From NCBI RefSeq assembly GCF_015553355.1, contig NZ_JADNGN010000006.1, positions 1 to 64,000 of the forward strand: a stretch of DNA of 64,000 nucleotides, given 5' to 3'. The DNA is from Collinsella aerofaciens. GTDB lineage: Bacteria; Actinomycetota; Coriobacteriia; Coriobacteriales; Coriobacteriaceae. The position numbers and the translations under genes are program-made. Below, piece after piece: positions 60,873 to 64,000 of the stretch (within the stretch, counting starts at the first letter, position 1; every line of letters starts with the position of its first letter). Under the pieces are notes generated by a model that did not search any database, was not told the origin of the DNA, and saw nothing but the letters and a program-made list of their open reading frames with translations.

Positions 60873-62138
60873 TTGAAGTGCAGCAGGCTCAGGAACCGTG
60901 GCAGGTACCTCGAGGAGGCAATGCTCTTCCGTGACACCGACCTCATCAAGGTGATTACGGGCGTGCGCAGGTGTGGCAAGTCGAGCCTTCTCGACCTTAT
61001 CAGGATAACCATCGAGTCCGAGGGGGTCGCTGGCCGCGGTTTTGTGAGCGTCAACCTGGAAAGCAAGGGTGCGGGCATCAAGACGGAAGACCAGCTTTAC
61101 GATCGCATTCGCGGGTGCCTGTCGGACAAGGGGCGCACCTACGTCTTCATAGACGAGCCCCAGAGAATCGATGGCTGGCAGGATGCGGTCAATGCGATGA
61201 GGGTCGACTTCGATTGCGACATCTACCTCACGGGCTCGAACGCGTATCTTCTCTCGAGCGAGCTGGCCACCTATCTGTCCGGGCGCTACGTAGAGGTAAA
61301 GATGCTGCCCCTGTCCTTCTCCGAGTTCGCTGACTTCTGCGGGATCGAGTTTGCATCGGGAAGGTCGGTGGCTCTCACCCCTGAGGGGGACCCCGTTCTC
61401 TTTGACGATATGCTTACTCGTTACCTTGAGTACGGGGGCATGCCAGCCATTGCATCCCTATCGACGACCCAGGCGCAGCACTCGGCGTACATGTCCGGAG
61501 TCTACGAGGCTATCGCCGTGCGCGATATCGTCAACCGCGAGCGCGGGAAGGGCAAAAGCGCGGTGACCGACCCTTCTCTGCTGCGCTATGTGGCCGAATT
61601 CCTGGCGGACAACATCGGCAACGAGTGCTCGTCGAACCGAATCGCCGGCGCGTTAACTTCTGCGGGGTCGAAGACCACGAACAAGACCGTTTCCTCGTAC
61701 GTGGGTGCGCTCGAGGAGGCCTTCCTGTTCTATCGTGCCACGCGTTACGATCTGCACGGCAAGGCGCTCCTCAAGACGAATCCGAAGGAGTACATCGTCG
61801 ACACCGGCTTCAGGACCTGGATGGCCGGCTATAGGGTCACGGATACTGGGCGCCTGTTCGAGAACGCCGTGTATCTCCAGCTGCTCTACGAAGGATGGAG
61901 CGTGCACGTGGGCAAGCTCTATGGCAAGGAGGTTGACTTCGTCGCGACGAAGGACGGGCGCGTGCTCTACGTGCAGGTGACTGACGAGATGTTCGCAAGC
62001 GAGACCAGGGAACGCGAGATCGCCCCTCTGAAGTCGATACGAGACAACCACGAGAAGATTGTGGTCGTGAGGCAGGGTTCCTACGACACGGACATCGATG
62101 GCATTCGCATCGTGGGCGCGAGGGACTTTTTCCTCTAG
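60873..62138 (+). CDS. AAA+ ATPase with DUF4143 C-terminal domain
   Basis: 421 aa from a TTG start 7 bases after TAGGAG. Walker A 'VITGVRRCGKSSLLDLIRIT' near residue 28, Walker B 'TYVFIDEPQRIDGW' near 90, 'IYLTGSNAYLLSSELATYLS' near 117 (sensor), 'VKMLPLSFSEFADFCG' as usual in this AAA_14 family, and the C-terminal DUF4143 with a nuclease-like core 'GRLFENAVYLQLLYEGWSVH' and 'GKEVDFVATKDGRVLYVQVT' (E...D...Q, a degenerate PD-(D/E)xK layout). A common family of unknown function in gut bacteria, often in accessory DNA. Monocistronic, with a terminator near 62187. Confidence 0.9.
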   Translation: MKCSRLRNRGRYLEEAMLFRDTDLIKVITGVRRCGKSSLLDLIRITIESEGVAGRGFVSVNLESKGAGIKTEDQLYDRIRGCLSDKGRTYVFIDEPQRIDGWQDAVNAMRVDFDCDIYLTGSNAYLLSSELATYLSGRYVEVKMLPLSFSEFADFCGIEFASGRSVALTPEGDPVLFDDMLTRYLEYGGMPAIASLSTTQAQHSAYMSGVYEAIAVRDIVNRERGKGKSAVTDPSLLRYVAEFLADNIGNECSSNRIAGALTSAGSKTTNKTVSSYVGALEEAFLFYRATRYDLHGKALLKTNPKEYIVDTGFRTWMAGYRVTDTGRLFENAVYLQLLYEGWSVHVGKLYGKEVDFVATKDGRVLYVQVTDEMFASETREREIAPLKSIRDNHEKIVVVRQGSYDTDIDGIRIVGARDFFL

Positions 62139-62941
62139 GGCCATGAAATTCATCGCGAAGCAATCAGGTCAAGTCGGGAACAATGTCTGACATCGTGTGG
62201 CGATAGCATCGTGCGCGCGATGTCAGTTTTGGCTTCAAGATGGGTAAAACCGCACGGCGCACTGGCTGCCACGTCGGTCACGGATGAACTCATGAGATAG
62301 CCACCTGGCACGATTCCTCTTTGCGATCAATAGTTGAAACTTATGACCTGCGGTTTTGCGAACGGCTCGAAAGTCACCCTCGTTAATTCACTTACGATTG
62401 CAGCTGGCGGCTTGCAAGCTAAAGGGCGGCTGAGTTTCAAAACGGGCATTTTCGGCGCTATCGAGCCTCCAAAGGCGGCCAATCGCGGCCTTTGGGACAA
62501 AAACAAAAACTCAACGTCCTGAGTTTGAAAATAGTTTTTGAAGTTGTCCCAGCTTTTGTCCCCGAGGCCGACGAAACGCGACATGGCGTTACCTGGCGGC
62601 ACTCGGTTCGAGACGGCACCGAAAACTGGGCGCAACTGGAATGATGGGACGGCAGAACTGAAGCCATCGAGTGGGAATAAGCCGATAGGGCTTTGACCTG
62701 CTCTTTTGAATGCTGTACTGTGCTCCAGAGTTTCGTTTCGTACGAGAGTCACGGTAAAGTCACCAACGACATTGGTGAGTAAATACGGTAATCTGGCCTC
62801 CGTTCCCGCGTTGGGACGGAGGCTTTTTCTTTGCCGTTTTACTCCCTTTCACCTGCGGTTTCGCGATTTACTCCCCGTGTTTCAAGATGGAAGCGTTTGG
62901 TTGCGAGGCACGCCGGTGCGAGGGCCTGAGTCGTTAGACCC
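62139..62941. other. 803-bp stretch without a convincing gene
   Basis: Contains a 9-bp hairpin CTGACATCG / CGATGTCAG followed by TTTT (62187-62230), probably the ATPase terminator. It also holds several small inverted repeats (e.g. AAACTCA / TGAGTTT near 62508-62527) and a plus-strand terminator GCCTCCGTTCCC-GCGTT-GGGACGGAGGCTTTTT (62796-62828). A 141-codon minus-strand frame (62327-62752) is open but unlike known proteins and lacks a ribosome-binding site. The DNA looks like repeat-laden intergenic sequence. Confidence 0.6.
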
Positions 62942-63293
62942 TCACAGGGGGACCGCGATGGTGGCCACCGCGCCGCCCGAGGGGCTGTTGGCGAGCGAGA
63001 CGGAGCCCCCGTGGGCGCTCGCGGCCTCGGAGGCGGCGTGGAGGCCGAGCCCGTAGTGGCGGCCTCCGTCGCGCGAGGAGCGGGATGAGTCGTCTGTGAA
63101 GAGGCGCTCGCAGCCGCGTTCGAGGGCGGCGGGAGAGAAGCCCGGTCCGTCGTCGGCGACCTCGATGACGAGGTGCCCGCCCGCGACGTCGCAGGAGACC
63201 GCCACGCGCGAGCGCGCGTGCTCGGCGGCGTTGGCCACGAGGTTCGCGGCGGCTCGCGCCAGGGCGGTTCGATCGAGCGGGGCCTCGGGCGCG
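62942..63293 (-). pseudogene. C-terminal fragment of a sensor histidine kinase
   Basis: Only the ATPase (HATPase_c) domain is present: 'APLDRTALARAAANLVANAA' then 'EHARSRVAVSCD' (N box, Asn), 'LVIEVADDGPGFSPAALERG' (G1), 'LFTDDSS' (F box) and 'HYGLGLHAASEAASAHGGSV' (G2), ending IAVPL. There is no dimerisation/His domain, no membrane region and no start codon. The fragment is joined at about 63293 to the ABC ATPase fragment in a different reading frame, so it is the product of a deletion. Confidence 0.88.
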
Positions 63294-63936
63294 CATCCTC
63301 GTAGGCGAGGCGCCCCCCGCAGATGATGCCGATGGTGTCCGCCATCTGCTGCACCTCGGAGAGGATGTGGCTCGAGACGATCACCGTCGTGCCCGCCGCC
63401 GCGAAGCCGCGGATCTGGTCGCGCAGCTCCTCGATGCCGATGGGGTCGAGGCCGTTGGTGGGCTCGTCGAGCACGAGCAGGCGTGGCCGGGCGATCAACG
63501 CCAGCGCGAGTCCCAGGCGTTGCCGCATGCCCATCGAGAAGCGCCCGGCGCGCTTCTTCCCGGTGTCCGCGAGGCCCACGGCGGCGAGCACCTCATCTAC
63601 GCGGCTCTCGGGAAGGCCCAGCAGCGTGGTGCGCACGCGCAGGTTCTCGCGCGCGGTGAGGTTGGGGTAGAGCGGCGCCTCCTCGATGAGACTGCCGATT
63701 GCGTAGAGGTCCTCGCGGTGCCAGGCGTGCCCGGCAAAGAGGATCTCCCCGGCCGTCGGGCGCAGCATCCCGCAGATCATCTTGAGCGTTGTCGACTTGC
63801 CAGCGCCGTTGGGGCCGAGCAGCCCGTACACCTCGCCCTCGCGGATATGAAGGCTCACGTCGGCCACGGCATCCTGCGCCTGGTCGCCACGGCCGAAGCG
63901 CTTGGTGAGCCCGCGCGTCTCGAGCATGTAACCCAT
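63294..63936 (-). pseudogene. ABC transporter ATPase (BcrA/LanF type), 3' truncated
   Basis: About 213 residues remain: 'MLETRGLTKRFGRGDQAQDA', Walker A 'LLGPNGAGKSTTLKMICGML' near 43, 'IEEAPLYPNLTARENLRV' (Q-loop replaced by E, as in lantibiotic-immunity/bacitracin type ATPases), signature 'FSMGMRQRLGLALALI' near 133, Walker B 'LLVLDEPTNGLDP' near 155 and the H-loop 'VIVSSHILSEVQQMADTIG'. Homology ends at 'GGRLAYEDA'; the frame then runs through the kinase fragment as nonsense. The start at 63936 follows GAAAGGAC. The permease partners are absent. Confidence 0.88.
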
Positions 63937-63949
63937 GGGTTCGTCCTTT

Positions 63950-63995
63950 CTCTTCCGGGCGCGCGGGCCGAGTCGCCGTGCCCGCGCGCCTTGCC
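63950..63995 (-). other. GC-rich hairpin upstream of the ABC fragment
   Basis: GCGCGCGGGC / GCCCGCGCGC stem with an 11-base interior, just upstream (minus strand) of the ABC ATPase start. It could be the terminator of the preceding gene outside the window or a leader hairpin. Confidence 0.5.
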
Positions 63996-64000
63996 TTTCG

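Noticed and set aside
62327-62752. 141-codon minus-strand ORF
   Set aside because: Open and of moderate length, but no ribosome-binding site, many Phe/Ser/Pro runs without domain features, and it sits in repeat-like intergenic DNA. Kept only as a note in that region.

Overview
The window looks like a chromosomal segment of a high-GC gut actinobacterium of the class Coriobacteriia, most likely Collinsella. That placement is inference. It rests on the overall GC-rich codon use, the gene set (type III glutamine synthetase, split B12-dependent methionine synthase, fused lipid II amidation enzyme, mannose-family PTS operons, SARP-type regulators) and a tmRNA whose tag ends in ALAA. No database search was possible.

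Positions 1-24.2 kb are mostly core genome, bounded by two inverted copies of one IS30-like element (only 75 bp of the first is in the window). This part holds a toxin-antitoxin pair with a GCTAGC-rich operator, tmRNA followed by an unusual tandem-hairpin array, a patatin, rplM-rpsI, glmM, a glucose-type PTS IIA protein and nagB. It continues with a 999-aa STAND/BTAD regulator, yhbY, a methyltransferase and a UPF0210 protein. Next comes a methionine operon on the minus strand, metF - reactivation-domain gene - metH, interrupted by a cytosine-5 methyltransferase/restriction-endonuclease pair. After that come glnN, decayed tRNA-arm/terminator duplications, tRNA-Glu and the complete IS.

Positions 25.9-41 kb are again largely core: a single-chain MurT-GatD fusion, two tandem paralogous helical-repeat proteins, three iron/zinc alcohol-dehydrogenase-type enzymes, a polyferredoxin, ychF, a small XRE regulator beside a 24-bp palindrome, asparaginase and guaA.

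Positions 41-64 kb are accessory. A 5'-truncated mtnN remnant marks a breakpoint. A seven-gene sugar module follows (LevR-like regulator, mannose-family EIIB-C-D-A, a GH172/DUF2961 glycosidase and a ROK fructokinase), which I read as uptake and breakdown of a fructose or difructose-anhydride-type sugar. A lower-GC cassette of three SAM methyltransferases with its own palindromic operator has cut off a DUF3800 gene. Further on are an excisionase-like protein, a frameshifted DtxR-type regulator, a 1230-aa double ABC exporter, an ECF transporter (S, double-A, T) and a divergent AraC regulator, plausibly a metal/siderophore/heme locus. The window ends with a DUF4143 ATPase whose ribosome-binding site lies in an 11-bp inverted repeat, and a deletion chimera of an ABC ATPase and a sensor kinase.

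Most interesting: the GH172-PTS operon, the restriction-modification pair inside the met operon, the MurT-GatD fusion, the AraC/ECF/double-ABC/DtxR locus, the methyltransferase trio, and several unassigned repeat structures (2455-2790, 12840-12973, 23583-23771).
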